In this document: positions 35,027 to 43,814 of the stretch, piece by piece
How the letters are laid out: every line of letters begins with the position of its first letter
Numbering within the stretch: position 1 is the stretch's first letter
NCBI GenBank assembly: GCA_002748665.1
Contig: PDTB01000018.1
Location: forward strand, 81,107 to 145,106
Direction of reading: 5' to 3'
Origin: Dethiosulfovibrio peptidovorans
Lineage (GTDB): Bacteria; Synergistota; Synergistia; Synergistales; Dethiosulfovibrionaceae
DNA: 64,000 nt
Notes under the pieces: generated by a model
What the model was told of the DNA's origin: nothing
Database searches by the model: none
Seen by the model: only the letters and a program-made list of their open reading frames with translations
Translations under genes and position numbers: made by a program

Positions 35027-36703
35027 ATGGCGGACGTATCGACTGTTTTGAAAGCAAAAATCCAGGATGTCCTGTTTTTTTTAGCCCGTGAGGGAAATGT
35101 AGAGACCGACGACCTGCCGAAGGTTCATCTGGAGCGCCCTAAACGCGATGGTCAGGGAGATTGGGCCACCAACGTGGCTATGCAGGCCTGCAAATTTTTC
35201 GGAGAAAAACCCCGAACTCTGGCGGAACGTATGGCTGAGCGTCTCAAGGACGATAAGCTCCTGAGGGGCGTCGAAGTAGCCGGTCCCGGGTTTATTAATT
35301 TTTTCCTTTCCGATGGCTGGATCGCTGACGTAATCTCCCAGGTTATGGAGAGTGGGGATGAGTACGGTCGGTGTAATCTGGGGCGAGGTCGCCGTGTGCA
35401 GGTGGAGTTTGTCAGCGCTAATCCCACAGGGCCGCTTCACGTGGGACACGGCAGAGGAGCTGCCGTGGGCGATATCGTGGGAAATATCCTTGCCTTTGCG
35501 GGTTGGTCTGTGAATAAGGAATACTACGTCAACGATGCCGGGCTTCAGATGGATAACCTGGGAGCCTCCACCCAGTCCCGATATTTTGAACTCCTCGGAC
35601 AACCAGAGAGAGCACCCTTCCCCGAGGATGGGTATAAAGGTAACTATATTTACGACCTGGCCCGTCAGATCATAGACGCCGAGGGGGATCGCTTTTTGGC
35701 GGCGCCTCTGGAGGATAGTCTTGACTATTTTCGGAATTTCAGTGGGCAGGTCATTTTAGAGGAAATCCGGTCGGTCTTGCATCGTTTTGGTGTGACCTTT
35801 GACCGATGGTTTTCTGAAAAGAGCCTCTACGAGGAGAATATGGTGGAGGAGGCTATGGAGGTCCTGAAAGATCGGGGGTTCTCCTACGAGGAGAATGGAG
35901 CTGTCTGGTTCAGATCCACGAGTTTTGGTGACGACAAGGATCGAGTCCTCTTCCGCTCCAACGGTGTTCCCACCTATTTTGCTTCGGATGTGGCCTATCA
36001 TAAAAACAAGTACGACAGAGGTTTCCATCGGGCCATCGATGTCTGGGGGGCGGACCACCATGGGTATGTGCCTCGGATGAGTGCGGCCATGCAAGCTCTG
36101 AATAAGACCGACGACGATGGGTTCTCCGTTGTCCTCATTCAGTTCGTGAATCTCCTTCGTGATGGGGAGCAGGTCTCCATGTCGACTCGGTCGGGGCAGT
36201 TCGTCACCTTATCCGACGTACTCGACGAAGTCGGTGTGGACGGCACCCGATTTTACTTCGTCATGCGTCGTGCCGACAGCCATCTTGATTTCGATCTCGA
36301 GTTGGCAAAACGGGAATCGTCGGATAACCCGGTGTTTTACGTTCAATATGCTAACGCGCGCATTGCGAGCATCGCCAGAAACATGAAGGAACGTGGTATC
36401 TCCATGCCCTCCTTGAACGAATTGGATTCGGAGCATCTGAGCAGCGCAGAGGAGAAAAAACTCGTCACGCGCCTCTCTATATTCCCCGAGGAGGTGGAAA
36501 AAGCTGCCCAGGAGCTTGCGCCTCACCGAATTGTCTCCTATGTTCATGATCTGGCAGGAGATTTTCATTCCTTTTACAATGCTCATCGAGTTTTGGACGA
36601 CGATCCTCGGCGGCCATCTCGAATTCTTTTGGTCCAAGCCACTCAATCGGTGCTGGCCAACGCTTTACGGATCCTGGGGATCTCGGCGCCGGAGAGGATG
36701 TAG
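35027..36703 (+). CDS. argS: Arginyl-tRNA synthetase
   Basis: 558-aa class I synthetase. HIGH motif within ANPTGPLHVGHGRGAAVGD; the KMSKS-equivalent is degenerate, GEQVSMSTRSGQFVTL, as in many bacterial ArgRS. NDAGLQMDNLG and VWGADHHGYVPRM are also typical. The C-terminal anticodon domain ends with the conserved APERM. ATG 35027 is used (GGGAG 10 nt upstream); TTG 35018 is too close to that site. Confidence 0.95.
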   Translation: MADVSTVLKAKIQDVLFFLAREGNVETDDLPKVHLERPKRDGQGDWATNVAMQACKFFGEKPRTLAERMAERLKDDKLLRGVEVAGPGFINFFLSDGWIADVISQVMESGDEYGRCNLGRGRRVQVEFVSANPTGPLHVGHGRGAAVGDIVGNILAFAGWSVNKEYYVNDAGLQMDNLGASTQSRYFELLGQPERAPFPEDGYKGNYIYDLARQIIDAEGDRFLAAPLEDSLDYFRNFSGQVILEEIRSVLHRFGVTFDRWFSEKSLYEENMVEEAMEVLKDRGFSYEENGAVWFRSTSFGDDKDRVLFRSNGVPTYFASDVAYHKNKYDRGFHRAIDVWGADHHGYVPRMSAAMQALNKTDDDGFSVVLIQFVNLLRDGEQVSMSTRSGQFVTLSDVLDEVGVDGTRFYFVMRRADSHLDFDLELAKRESSDNPVFYVQYANARIASIARNMKERGISMPSLNELDSEHLSSAEEKKLVTRLSIFPEEVEKAAQELAPHRIVSYVHDLAGDFHSFYNAHRVLDDDPRRPSRILLVQATQSVLANALRILGISAPERM

Positions 36704-36706
36704 GTT

Positions 36707-37012
36707 GTGCCACGGCTCAGATGGGTCCTTTTCTGGGCCGTTACGGGGCTCATCCTGATGGTGATATCGACGGCCTTATTCCGGGAGCATCGTCGTGTGC
36801 GGTTCCTTGAGAAAAAACTTGCCGTTAAGGAAGCTGCTTTGGTGGCGTTGAGCATGGACTTGGGACGTTCACGAGAGCGATTGGATTTTTATCGAACGCC
36901 AGAGGGGAAGGCCCGACTAGCCAGGGAGCAGTTCAACCTCGTTTTTCCTGGAGAGAGGGTTTTCCGGGTGACTGTCGAGTCACCGGATACCTTGCCTGAA
37001 AAAGAACCATAG
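36707..37012 (+). CDS. FtsB/DivIC-like septum formation initiator
   Basis: 101 aa, starting at GTG 3 nt after the argS stop. One N-terminal membrane helix (VLFWAVTGLILMVISTALF), then a coiled-coil (REHRRVRFLEKKLAVKEAAL), then YRTPEGKARLAREQFNLVFP with GERVFRV, which matches the conserved tail of the DivIC/FtsB family. Likely a bitopic division protein of the FtsL-FtsB-FtsQ complex. No other divisome gene is next to it. A promoter for the following operon overlaps its 3' end. Confidence 0.75.
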   Translation: MPRLRWVLFWAVTGLILMVISTALFREHRRVRFLEKKLAVKEAALVALSMDLGRSRERLDFYRTPEGKARLAREQFNLVFPGERVFRVTVESPDTLPEKEP

Positions 37013-37020
37013 GGTATAAT
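36992..37020 (+). promoter_or_regulatory. Sigma70 promoter of the rpsF-ssb-rpsR operon
   Basis: TTGCCT (36992-36997), 17 bp, TATAAT (37015-37020). The -35 lies within the last codons of the FtsB-like gene. The rpsF leader would be about 57 nt. Confidence 0.75.
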
Positions 37021-37037
37021 TCACGTTTGTAATCCCT

Positions 37038-37054
37038 GCCCCCCCTGGGGGGGC
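37038..37054 (+). promoter_or_regulatory. G/C-only hairpin in the rpsF leader
   Basis: GCCCCCC (37038-37044) pairs with GGGGGGC (37048-37054) around a 3-nt loop. It lies 29 nt before the rpsF ATG. rpsF leaders in many bacteria carry an S6:S18-binding RNA structure. Whether this hairpin is that element cannot be settled by eye; the characteristic asymmetric bulge was not recognised. Confidence 0.4.
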
Positions 37055-37083
37055 CTCATGTCCAAAGGGAGGAGGTGACGCTC

Positions 37084-37368
37084 ATGCGTCCATACGAGAT
37101 GATGGTTCTCTTGGAACCCGATCTTGAGGACCATAGCGCTGAGCTCGACGGTATCAAGGAGGTTATCGCCAAGCTTGGCGGAACAGCGGGCAAGGTCGAT
37201 GTCTGGGGAAAACGCCGTTTGGCCTATCCCATCGAGAAGCGAACTGAGGGCTACTATGCTCTGATCTCTTTCGACCTGGATCCCACGCAGCAAAAGGAGT
37301 TGGCTCGTCTGCTGGGGCTTCGGCCTGGAATGGTTCGGAACTTAGTAATTCGGCAGGATCAGGAGTGA
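37084..37368 (+). CDS. rpsF: 30S ribosomal protein S6
   Basis: 94 aa. MRPYEMMVLLEPDLEDHSAE, then VDVWGKRRLAYPIEKRTEGY, the core S6 sequence. ATG 37084 with GGAGG 8 nt upstream is preferred over GTG 37075. Heads the conserved rpsF-ssb-rpsR group; S6 pairs with S18 in the small subunit. Confidence 0.95.
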   Translation: MRPYEMMVLLEPDLEDHSAELDGIKEVIAKLGGTAGKVDVWGKRRLAYPIEKRTEGYYALISFDLDPTQQKELARLLGLRPGMVRNLVIRQDQE

Positions 37369-37387
37369 CGAAGAGGAGGAGATCGGC

Positions 37388-37903
37388 ATGGCTCGTGGAT
37401 TTAACAAGGTCATCCTCATGGGAAATCTCGCACGTGATCCTCAGATTCGATATACTGCCAGCAAACAGGCAGTGGCGTCTCTTTCCGTCGCGGTGAACCG
37501 TTCCTGGAAAGGGAAAAACGGTGAGGTTCAGGATGCGGTGGATTTCATCCCCGTTGTAGTGTGGGGAGCCCAGGCGGAGAACTGTGAGAGGTATCTATCC
37601 AAAGGGCGACCTGTCCTTGTTGAGGGACGGCTTCAGGTTCGAAGCTATGACGATAAGTCGGGGCAGCGGCGTTGGGTCACAGAAGTTGTGGCCAGCGATA
37701 TCACTTTTCTACCGTCGGGAGGACGACGGGATGATGAAGGGGCCTCTCAAGGTGAATATGGTGATCCCCGTCATCAAGATGTTAGACGCCAATCTCAGAG
37801 CCAGGCCCGAAGTTTTCGGGACGATCTAGGCGGTGATGAGTTCCCCATGGATATATCGGAGATGGCTGGTGCTGACGAGGATGAGGCCGATATCCCCTTC
37901 TAG
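37388..37903 (+). CDS. ssb: Single-stranded DNA-binding protein
   Basis: 171 aa. The N-terminal OB fold (residues 1-107) has NKVILMGNLARDPQIRYTAS, VPVV-like FIPVVVWGAQAENCERYLSK and VLVEGRLQVRSYDDKSGQRR. A disordered Gln/Gly/Asp-rich linker follows. The acidic tail ends EDEADIPF, the partner-binding tip that recruits repair proteins. GGAGGAGAT precedes the ATG. Encoded between S6 and S18 as usual. Confidence 0.95.
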   Translation: MARGFNKVILMGNLARDPQIRYTASKQAVASLSVAVNRSWKGKNGEVQDAVDFIPVVVWGAQAENCERYLSKGRPVLVEGRLQVRSYDDKSGQRRWVTEVVASDITFLPSGGRRDDEGASQGEYGDPRHQDVRRQSQSQARSFRDDLGGDEFPMDISEMAGADEDEADIPF

Positions 37904-37946
37904 AACTTCTGTTGTTCTTTGATGCCTCAATGAAAGGAGCTTGAAC

Positions 37947-38186
37947 ATGGCTTTCGGCGGAAACAAACGGCGGGGAAAACGTCGTCCTAAGGTCTGTTTT
38001 TACTGTGTTGACAAGATCGACTCGGTGGACTACAAGGACGTGGATCGCCTTCGGAAATACATCAGTGAGAGGGGTAAGATCGTCCCTCGTAGAGTGACGG
38101 GAAACTGCGCTCACCATCAGCGCCAGCTGACCGTTGCTCTGAAACGGGCTCGTTATATGGCTCTGTTGCCCTATAGCGCTGAGTAA
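37947..38186 (+). CDS. rpsR: 30S ribosomal protein S18 (zinc-motif type)
   Basis: 79 aa. [20 protein letters not shown], then [20 protein letters not shown] and [12 protein letters not shown]. The CxxC plus Cys-x-x-His set suggests the zinc-binding (C+) version of S18. ATG 37947 is preceded by AAAGGAG; a TTG two codons earlier is not needed. Confidence 0.95.
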   Translation: MAFGGNKRRGKRRPKVCFYCVDKIDSVDYKDVDRLRKYISERGKIVPRRVTGNCAHHQRQLTVALKRARYMALLPYSAE

Positions 38187-38219
38187 AAACTGCACGTTGC
38201 AGGGAATGGGAGAAACCCA

Positions 38220-38256
38220 GAGGGGGAGAAGCGGCGCTTCTGCCCCTCCGTTTATC
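38220..38256 (+). terminator. Imperfect hairpin after rpsR (probable attenuating terminator)
   Basis: GAGGGG-G-AGAAGC pairs with GCTTCT-G-CCCCTC around a GGC loop, one G/G mismatch, then CGTTTATC. The T run is poor, so some transcription probably continues into the DUF2232 gene and beyond. Confidence 0.6.
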
Positions 38257-38348
38257 AACAAAAGGTGGCTAACAGCCTTTCGTTCGAATATGATGATGTT
38301 GAATTTAGATTCTATTCTATCGAAGAGACAGCTGGAGCTGGTTCAACG

Positions 38349-39290
38349 ATGAACGGAACCAAAAGCCTCGTCGAGTCGTCCCTCCTGACTGGATTAGCTG
38401 TGGTTCTGTTTTTGGCTGCTCGGTTCCTTCCGATGGTGGGTGTCGTCTTCTCTCTTCTGTGTCCTGCACCCTTGGTTATCTTGGGACTGAGGCACAGTTC
38501 TCGCATGGCGTTTGTATCCTTGGCGGTCGCCACAGCGATGGTTGCCTTTCTGGCTGGCCCTCCATCAGCTATCTCCTTTGCCGTTGGTTTTGGTCTCTTG
38601 GGACTGGGTTTAGGCTTTTTGGCCTCGCGACTTGATAGAGGTGTGGATATCATGCTTTATGGGGTGGGGGTCTCCCTGCTCAGCAAGCTTTTTCTCATGG
38701 TGATTCTGACGCAACTCACCGGAGTTAACCCTTTCGACCCCGACATAGAAGAGATCCGTTCTGTGGTGGAGCGAATGAGTGAAATGCTGGGAAGGGCTGG
38801 CTCTGGAGGTGCTCGACAGCAGATAGAAACCATGCTTCGGGTTATCCCTCTTATGTTCCCGGCCATGCTTGTCGTGGCAAGTGCCATGGACTGTCTATTG
38901 ACCTACGTGGTCTCCCGTCAGGTTCTTCAACGTATTGGTGCCGTGAGGCTCCCCTCCCTGCCTCCTTTTGAGGAGTGGCGCTTCCCCAAGAGTCTCTTTT
39001 GGGCCTTTGTCCTGTCGGTTATCATGCTCTTTTTCGAGAAGTCCACACAGCAGGCTTCTCTCTTCTCCCAGATAGGCTTGAATCTGAGGCTCATCGCCAG
39101 CCTTCTCTTTATGATCCAAGGCTTGGCTGTCCTGTGGGCGTTTATGAGCAGCCGTGACATTGCTCAGGGGTGGCGGTTGGGAGCAGCCATTTTGGTGATT
39201 CTGGTTCCATTTTTGTCCCAGATCGCCGTCGTATTGGGAGTAGTAGATATTTGGATCGATTGTAGATCGAAGTTTCAAGGCCGGAGGTGA
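38349..39290 (+). CDS. DUF2232 (YybS-like) multi-pass membrane protein
   Basis: About 313 aa with roughly eight hydrophobic helices; typical for the DUF2232 family, which is often encoded near rplI and dnaB. There is a short loop with NPFDPDIEEIRSVVERMSEM. Function unknown. ATG 38349 (GGAG 11 nt upstream) starts directly before the first helix. The frame is open to GTG 38265, but the 28-residue extension is acidic and lacks a site. Ends 7 nt before rplI. Confidence 0.7.
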   Translation: MNGTKSLVESSLLTGLAVVLFLAARFLPMVGVVFSLLCPAPLVILGLRHSSRMAFVSLAVATAMVAFLAGPPSAISFAVGFGLLGLGLGFLASRLDRGVDIMLYGVGVSLLSKLFLMVILTQLTGVNPFDPDIEEIRSVVERMSEMLGRAGSGGARQQIETMLRVIPLMFPAMLVVASAMDCLLTYVVSRQVLQRIGAVRLPSLPPFEEWRFPKSLFWAFVLSVIMLFFEKSTQQASLFSQIGLNLRLIASLLFMIQGLAVLWAFMSSRDIAQGWRLGAAILVILVPFLSQIAVVLGVVDIWIDCRSKFQGRR

Positions 39291-39297
39291 CCGAAGA

Positions 39298-39744
39298 ATG
39301 AAAGTTATCTTGATGGACGAGGTCAGAAAGCTGGGTAAGAAAAACGAGGTTCTGGAAGTCTCCGATGGATATGCCCGAAACTTTCTCTTTCCTCGAAAGT
39401 TGGCCATTGAGGCAACGAAAGGAAACTTAAATAAGCTTCAGGACCAAGAAAATTCCTCGAAAAAGAAGGATCAGCAAGCGAGAGCTCAGGCGGAGGAGGA
39501 GAGGAAGCACCTTCAGAATCGTCAGGTTACGGTCTCAATGAGCGCCGGAGAGGGGGGGCGTCTCTTTGGCAGCGTGACCACCGCTCAGATCGTTGAGGCG
39601 ATCAGGGAGCAGTTCGACGTGAACGTGGACAAAAAAAACGTGAGAATTGCCGATGTGGTCAAGACTTTAGGGCATTATCCTTGTACGGTCAGACTATACC
39701 AGGGGGTCGAGGCGTCTATGACCTTGAAGGTGGAGGATCGGTAG
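39298..39744 (+). CDS. rplI: 50S ribosomal protein L9
   Basis: 148 aa. MKVILMDEVRKLGKKNEVLE and VSDGYARNFLFPRKLAIEAT form the N-terminal domain. A long charged connecting helix and a C-terminal domain (GRLFGSVTTAQIVEAIREQF) follow. GGAGGTGA precedes the ATG. Full length. Confidence 0.96.
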   Translation: MKVILMDEVRKLGKKNEVLEVSDGYARNFLFPRKLAIEATKGNLNKLQDQENSSKKKDQQARAQAEEERKHLQNRQVTVSMSAGEGGRLFGSVTTAQIVEAIREQFDVNVDKKNVRIADVVKTLGHYPCTVRLYQGVEASMTLKVEDR

Positions 39745-39748
39745 GGCA

Positions 39749-41104
39749 GTGAGTATCCCCGGCTACGACCGGATTCCGCCTCAGAACCTGGAGGCCGAAC
39801 GGGCGGTCATGGGATCGTGTCTCATGGACAGGGAGGTCCTGATCCAGATCTCGGAGTTTCTCACTGCTGAAGACTTTAGAGACAGCAACTACCAGATCGC
39901 TTTTGAGGTCCTCTTGGATATGCTCCGAGAGGACCGTCCCGTGGATTCCCTGACTTTTCTGGAGGAGCTTTCACGGAGAGGGCTCTCCCAGCGCCTTGGA
40001 GGACAGGCATTCATCGTGGCGGTCATGGACAGTGTCCCCACGACTGCCAATGCCGAATATCATGCCAAGATCGTTCGGGATAAAGCGGTACTTCGGCGTC
40101 TCATCTCGGCTGGGACAGCCATTGCCAGGATGGGATATTCGGAGGACCGGGAACTGGATGAACTTTTGGAGGAAGCTGAACGGGCCATCTTCGAGGTTTC
40201 CCGTCAGAGGAACGAGGTGAACTTCAAGATGGTCGCCGATGTCCTTGGCCCGACCTTTCACCAAATAGAAGTTCAGTTTCATAATCCAGAGCAGACGGTT
40301 ACCGGTGTGATGAGTGGGTTCGACGATTTGGACCGCTTAAGTGGGGGGCTACAGGTCGGGAGCCTGAATATTCTGGCGGCCCGACCATCCATGGGGAAGA
40401 CGGCGCTTGCCTTGAATATCGCTCGTAATGTCGCAGTTCGAGGTAAGCTTCCGGTACTTATATTTAGTCTTGAGATGGGCGCCGATCAGTTGGTCCAACG
40501 CCTTTTGGGGGCTGAGGCTCGAGTGAATCTCCAAGACCTTAGAACCGGGGCTTTTGCACGGGAGGATTGGGAAAAACTCACCTCTGCGGCAGGAGAGCTG
40601 ACTAAGGCTCCTCTATACATCGATGACAGCTCCATGCTGACGACCACGGAGATGCGGGCCCGATGTCGCCGCTTCAAGGCGAAACACTCCTCTTTGGGGC
40701 TTATCGTGGTTGACTATCTCCAACTCATGAGCTTAGCTCGGCGGATAGAGAGCAAACAGCAGGAAGTGGCCGAGATCTCTAGGGGGCTCAAAGCCATCGC
40801 CAGAGAACTTGACGTTCCGGTGTTGGCTCTGTCTCAGCTGTCTCGGGCTGTGGAGAGCCGAACTGACAAGCGCCCTCAGCTCTCGGACCTTCGAGATAGT
40901 GGTGCTATCGAGCAGGATGCTGATCTGGTCGCTCTGCTGTACAGAGAAGCGTATTACGCGAAGGATGTTCCTCCAGATCAGCAAGATGACAGTGCGGTCC
41001 TGCACATCGCCAAGCATCGAAACGGGCCTACAGGAGAAGTGCACCTCATGTTCCTGAGGCAGCATACTCGTTTCGAGAGCAAAAGCTCAATGACTTGTTT
41101 CTAG
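39749..41104 (+). CDS. dnaB: Replicative DNA helicase
   Basis: 451-aa hexameric 5'-3' helicase. The N-terminal domain begins RIPPQNLEAERAVMGSCLMD; a linker follows; the RecA-like domain has Walker A ILAARPSMGKTALALNIA, FSLEMGADQLVQRLL, the Walker B IVVDYLQLMS, LSQLSRAVESRTDKRPQLSD and LRDSGAIEQDAD. The start is GTG with GGTAGGG upstream, 4 nt after the rplI stop. No intein. Confidence 0.96.
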   Translation: MSIPGYDRIPPQNLEAERAVMGSCLMDREVLIQISEFLTAEDFRDSNYQIAFEVLLDMLREDRPVDSLTFLEELSRRGLSQRLGGQAFIVAVMDSVPTTANAEYHAKIVRDKAVLRRLISAGTAIARMGYSEDRELDELLEEAERAIFEVSRQRNEVNFKMVADVLGPTFHQIEVQFHNPEQTVTGVMSGFDDLDRLSGGLQVGSLNILAARPSMGKTALALNIARNVAVRGKLPVLIFSLEMGADQLVQRLLGAEARVNLQDLRTGAFAREDWEKLTSAAGELTKAPLYIDDSSMLTTTEMRARCRRFKAKHSSLGLIVVDYLQLMSLARRIESKQQEVAEISRGLKAIARELDVPVLALSQLSRAVESRTDKRPQLSDLRDSGAIEQDADLVALLYREAYYAKDVPPDQQDDSAVLHIAKHRNGPTGEVHLMFLRQHTRFESKSSMTCF

Positions 41105-41116
41105 GAGGCGAAAAAC

Positions 41117-42049
41117 GTGAATGATCGACAACTGACTGAGATCGAACTTTCTCGGATCCGTACCAACCCTCATCAACCGAGGCGACACTTTGATGAGGAC
41201 GAGATACGAAGTTTGGCTGAATCGGTTCGAGAGGTTGGACTGATCCAGCCAGTTGTCGTTCGACCAAACGGGGATTTCTATGAGCTCATTGCCGGGGAAC
41301 GTCGGCTCAGGGCATGTCATGTAGCTGGGTTCGATGCGATTCCAGCTGTGATCGTCGAGGTCCCTGATACAGATCAGCAGATTATGGCATTGGTTGAGAA
41401 TATCCATCGAAAGGATCTGTCAGCGGTGGAGGAGGCTGCCAGCCTTAAGGAAATCCTGGATCGAACAGGCTGGGGGCAATCTGAGTTGGCGCGTCGGATT
41501 GGCCGATCTCAGGCATCGGTAGCAAACAAGTTGCGTCTCCTCAAACTTGAGGAGGCGGTTCAGGCCATGATTATCGAAGGGCATCTGGGAGAACGTGCAG
41601 CCCGAGCATTGATTCGTCTCGCTCCTGCCCTTCAGATTGCTGCGGCAAAAAAGGCGGTGGAGCTGGATTACACGGCCAAGGAGGTGGAGCTTTTGGTGAC
41701 CGACCTCTTGGCTGGGGGGGCTCTTGAACCCAATGGCACCGATACCTCGCGCCAGTTGGAAGGAATACTCATCCAGAAAGAGAAGACGCCGGAGCCTCTC
41801 CTTTCCCAGCCTATCGGCCCATCCCGCAACAATGCTCTGTCGTTCAGCGGTCCCGAGGGCCCTACGGGGGAGCTCCTACAGCAGCTGGCGAATCTGGTGG
41901 AGGTTCAGAGGAGGAAAGGTGTTCCCGTTGTCTGGAAGGTTCGGGAACTGGCCCAAAGTGAATTAATCGTGGAGATAGTGGTAGACCTGAAAAAACAGCT
42001 TCTCATGGAGGAAGGGCGTGTCGAGGATGAGAACCATGAACAGTCGTAA
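41117..42049 (+). CDS. ParB/Noc-family chromosome-partition protein
   Basis: 310 aa. The N-terminal ParB/Srx CTP-binding domain has TNPHQPRRHFDEDEIRSLAE, IQPVVVRPNG and YELIAGERRLRACHVAGF. It is followed by a helix-turn-helix (WGQSELARRIGRSQASVANK) and a C-terminal dimerisation tail. It binds parS-like sites. No parA is adjacent and no parS-like 16-mer was recognised, so ParB and Noc cannot be told apart. GTG start with AGGAGG 8 nt upstream. Confidence 0.88.
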   Translation: MNDRQLTEIELSRIRTNPHQPRRHFDEDEIRSLAESVREVGLIQPVVVRPNGDFYELIAGERRLRACHVAGFDAIPAVIVEVPDTDQQIMALVENIHRKDLSAVEEAASLKEILDRTGWGQSELARRIGRSQASVANKLRLLKLEEAVQAMIIEGHLGERAARALIRLAPALQIAAAKKAVELDYTAKEVELLVTDLLAGGALEPNGTDTSRQLEGILIQKEKTPEPLLSQPIGPSRNNALSFSGPEGPTGELLQQLANLVEVQRRKGVPVVWKVRELAQSELIVEIVVDLKKQLLMEEGRVEDENHEQS

Positions 42050-43814
42050 TGTATCCAATGAACGCCTTTGGGAGGGGCGGTTGTTTTTCGTCGCCGTCGT
42101 TGTTTCCCTGGCGCTTCCGAACCTGATCTACTCCGGGCTCTATTTCTTTCAGACTCTCCACATTATGAAGTGGACCGTGGCCCTGTTCCCTGTTGCGTGT
42201 CTCTCTCTGATCACGGGATCGCTGGTGCTCTGGGCAGGCCCCGAGAGAGCTCGTTTTCGGATTGACATTTTTGGATGGGTTTGGTTCGCCCTTTTAATTT
42301 ACGTGACGCTCCAGCCCCTGTGGATATCTGTTCGATCAGTTCCGACCTTTTATCGGGAGTGGTTTTTCTTCGCCTCTATGTGGGCTTTATACGTTTTGTG
42401 CCTCAATCGATTCAAGGATGTATGGTTGACACCCCTGCTATGGTTAGCGACGCTGAACGGAGCGGTCAACGTCGTGTTTGCTGAACTTCAGGTGGGCAAC
42501 AATGTGGATGTTTTCGGCCCTCTCAAGCTCATACTTCCCACTCCGGGTAATTATATTGGCAACACAGGGCAGCAGAACATGTTGGGACTGTGGTTGGCTA
42601 TAGTTGCCTTAGGGGCTGTCTTCATCTATCTCCGGCACGGATTGAAGGGTGCGGTGGGGTGGCGTCGTCTCGTTGCTCTGTCCAATCTGGGACTCCTCTC
42701 TGTCGCTCTCTGGGGACTGTGGAACAGCACGAGCCGGTCGGCGATCTTGTCGTTTATGGTCGGGGTTGCTCTTCTAGCTCTCCTTATTATTATGGGGCGA
42801 GATCGAGTGCGGCTTCGCCGTTTGGGACAATGTCTGGTTTTGCTGGTAGCTGTCCTGACTATTTCGGTTGTTTTGAACCAAGGGCGCTCTGGAGCCCTGC
42901 TATACAAGGCGAAAGACCTCATCGAAAACGCTGACACTGTTGGAGGTCGGGAGGGTATCTGGAAGACGTCCTGGACGATGGCTCGTCAATACGGAGTTCG
43001 AGGTGTTGGACTCGGCCAGTATAAATGGCACTACCTTGAGTCTCAGGCTGAGGCGTTCCAGCGCTATCCCGATATGCGCTGGCAGTACACCAACTGGGCG
43101 CATAACGAGTATCTCCAGTGGCTCTGCGAATCAGGAGTCATAGGGTTTGTTGTTCTGATCGGACTGGGGATGTGGTGGCTTGTCTCCTTCTCTCGGTATA
43201 TCCTAACTCACCGAGGAAAGCCCTTCGAGGATGGAGTGCTGTGGGGCGGGGCCTTTTCCTTTCTTATCTGGTTCGATGCCCTCTGGACGCGTCCCTTTCA
43301 TCGGATTGAGGACGCCTTATGGGTATCCCTGGCATTTGCCGTGGTCAACCGGGAGATCTGGAAGTTGCAGGATAATCGACCGACTGTTTCGTTTCTGAGT
43401 AGCTCCTGGATCGTTCGGGGTGTGGGAGCGGGCATGGCGATAGCATCCCTGTTTGGGCTGATCTATTTGGGACAGGGGCTCAGAGGCGACGTGACTCTTC
43501 GTCGTGCTATGCAGGCTCGAACCGTTGCTGTTCAGCGGGGCCTTTTGGAGAAGGCCGAGAGCTCTCTTATGGTTCGTGATCTTGTGGAACGACAACTTGC
43601 CTACCATTACATATCCGTAGGCGAACTTGATCGGGATCCCCGAGCTCTGGCCCATGGGCTCTCTCGCCTGATGAAAACTTTCGACCAGGAACCCACTGCC
43701 GAGGATCTTCGCAAGCTTATGAATTGGGCCGGAAAACTGAAAAAGAGGGAGCTTCTGGAAAAGCTGGTTCTCTATCTCAAGCCGGGATCCTACACAATTA
43801 AAAGCCGTCCATGA
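42018..43814 (+). CDS. O-antigen ligase / PglL-like membrane glycosyl-oligosaccharide transferase
   Basis: 598 aa with about twelve membrane helices, then a soluble C-terminal helical region from about residue 490. The Wzy_C-type signature includes LGQYKWHYLESQ, then NWAHNEYLQWLCESGVIGFV with the His of the large periplasmic loop. This superfamily holds O-antigen ligases, polymerases and protein O-oligosaccharyltransferases. It overlaps parB and gspJ and is cotranscribed with a type II secretion cluster, so modification of pseudopilins or secreted proteins is a reasonable guess, not shown. Starts possible at GTG 42018 (best site, GGAGG), ATG 42027 or ATG 42036. Confidence 0.75.
   Translation: MSRMRTMNSRNVSNERLWEGRLFFVAVVVSLALPNLIYSGLYFFQTLHIMKWTVALFPVACLSLITGSLVLWAGPERARFRIDIFGWVWFALLIYVTLQPLWISVRSVPTFYREWFFFASMWALYVLCLNRFKDVWLTPLLWLATLNGAVNVVFAELQVGNNVDVFGPLKLILPTPGNYIGNTGQQNMLGLWLAIVALGAVFIYLRHGLKGAVGWRRLVALSNLGLLSVALWGLWNSTSRSAILSFMVGVALLALLIIMGRDRVRLRRLGQCLVLLVAVLTISVVLNQGRSGALLYKAKDLIENADTVGGREGIWKTSWTMARQYGVRGVGLGQYKWHYLESQAEAFQRYPDMRWQYTNWAHNEYLQWLCESGVIGFVVLIGLGMWWLVSFSRYILTHRGKPFEDGVLWGGAFSFLIWFDALWTRPFHRIEDALWVSLAFAVVNREIWKLQDNRPTVSFLSSSWIVRGVGAGMAIASLFGLIYLGQGLRGDVTLRRAMQARTVAVQRGLLEKAESSLMVRDLVERQLAYHYISVGELDRDPRALAHGLSRLMKTFDQEPTAEDLRKLMNWAGKLKKRELLEKLVLYLKPGSYTIKSRP

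Noticed and set aside
41117-42049. Calling the ParB-family gene noc
   Set aside because: The lone position without parA hints at Noc, but no parS or NBS site and no decisive residue could be read by eye, so only the family is given.
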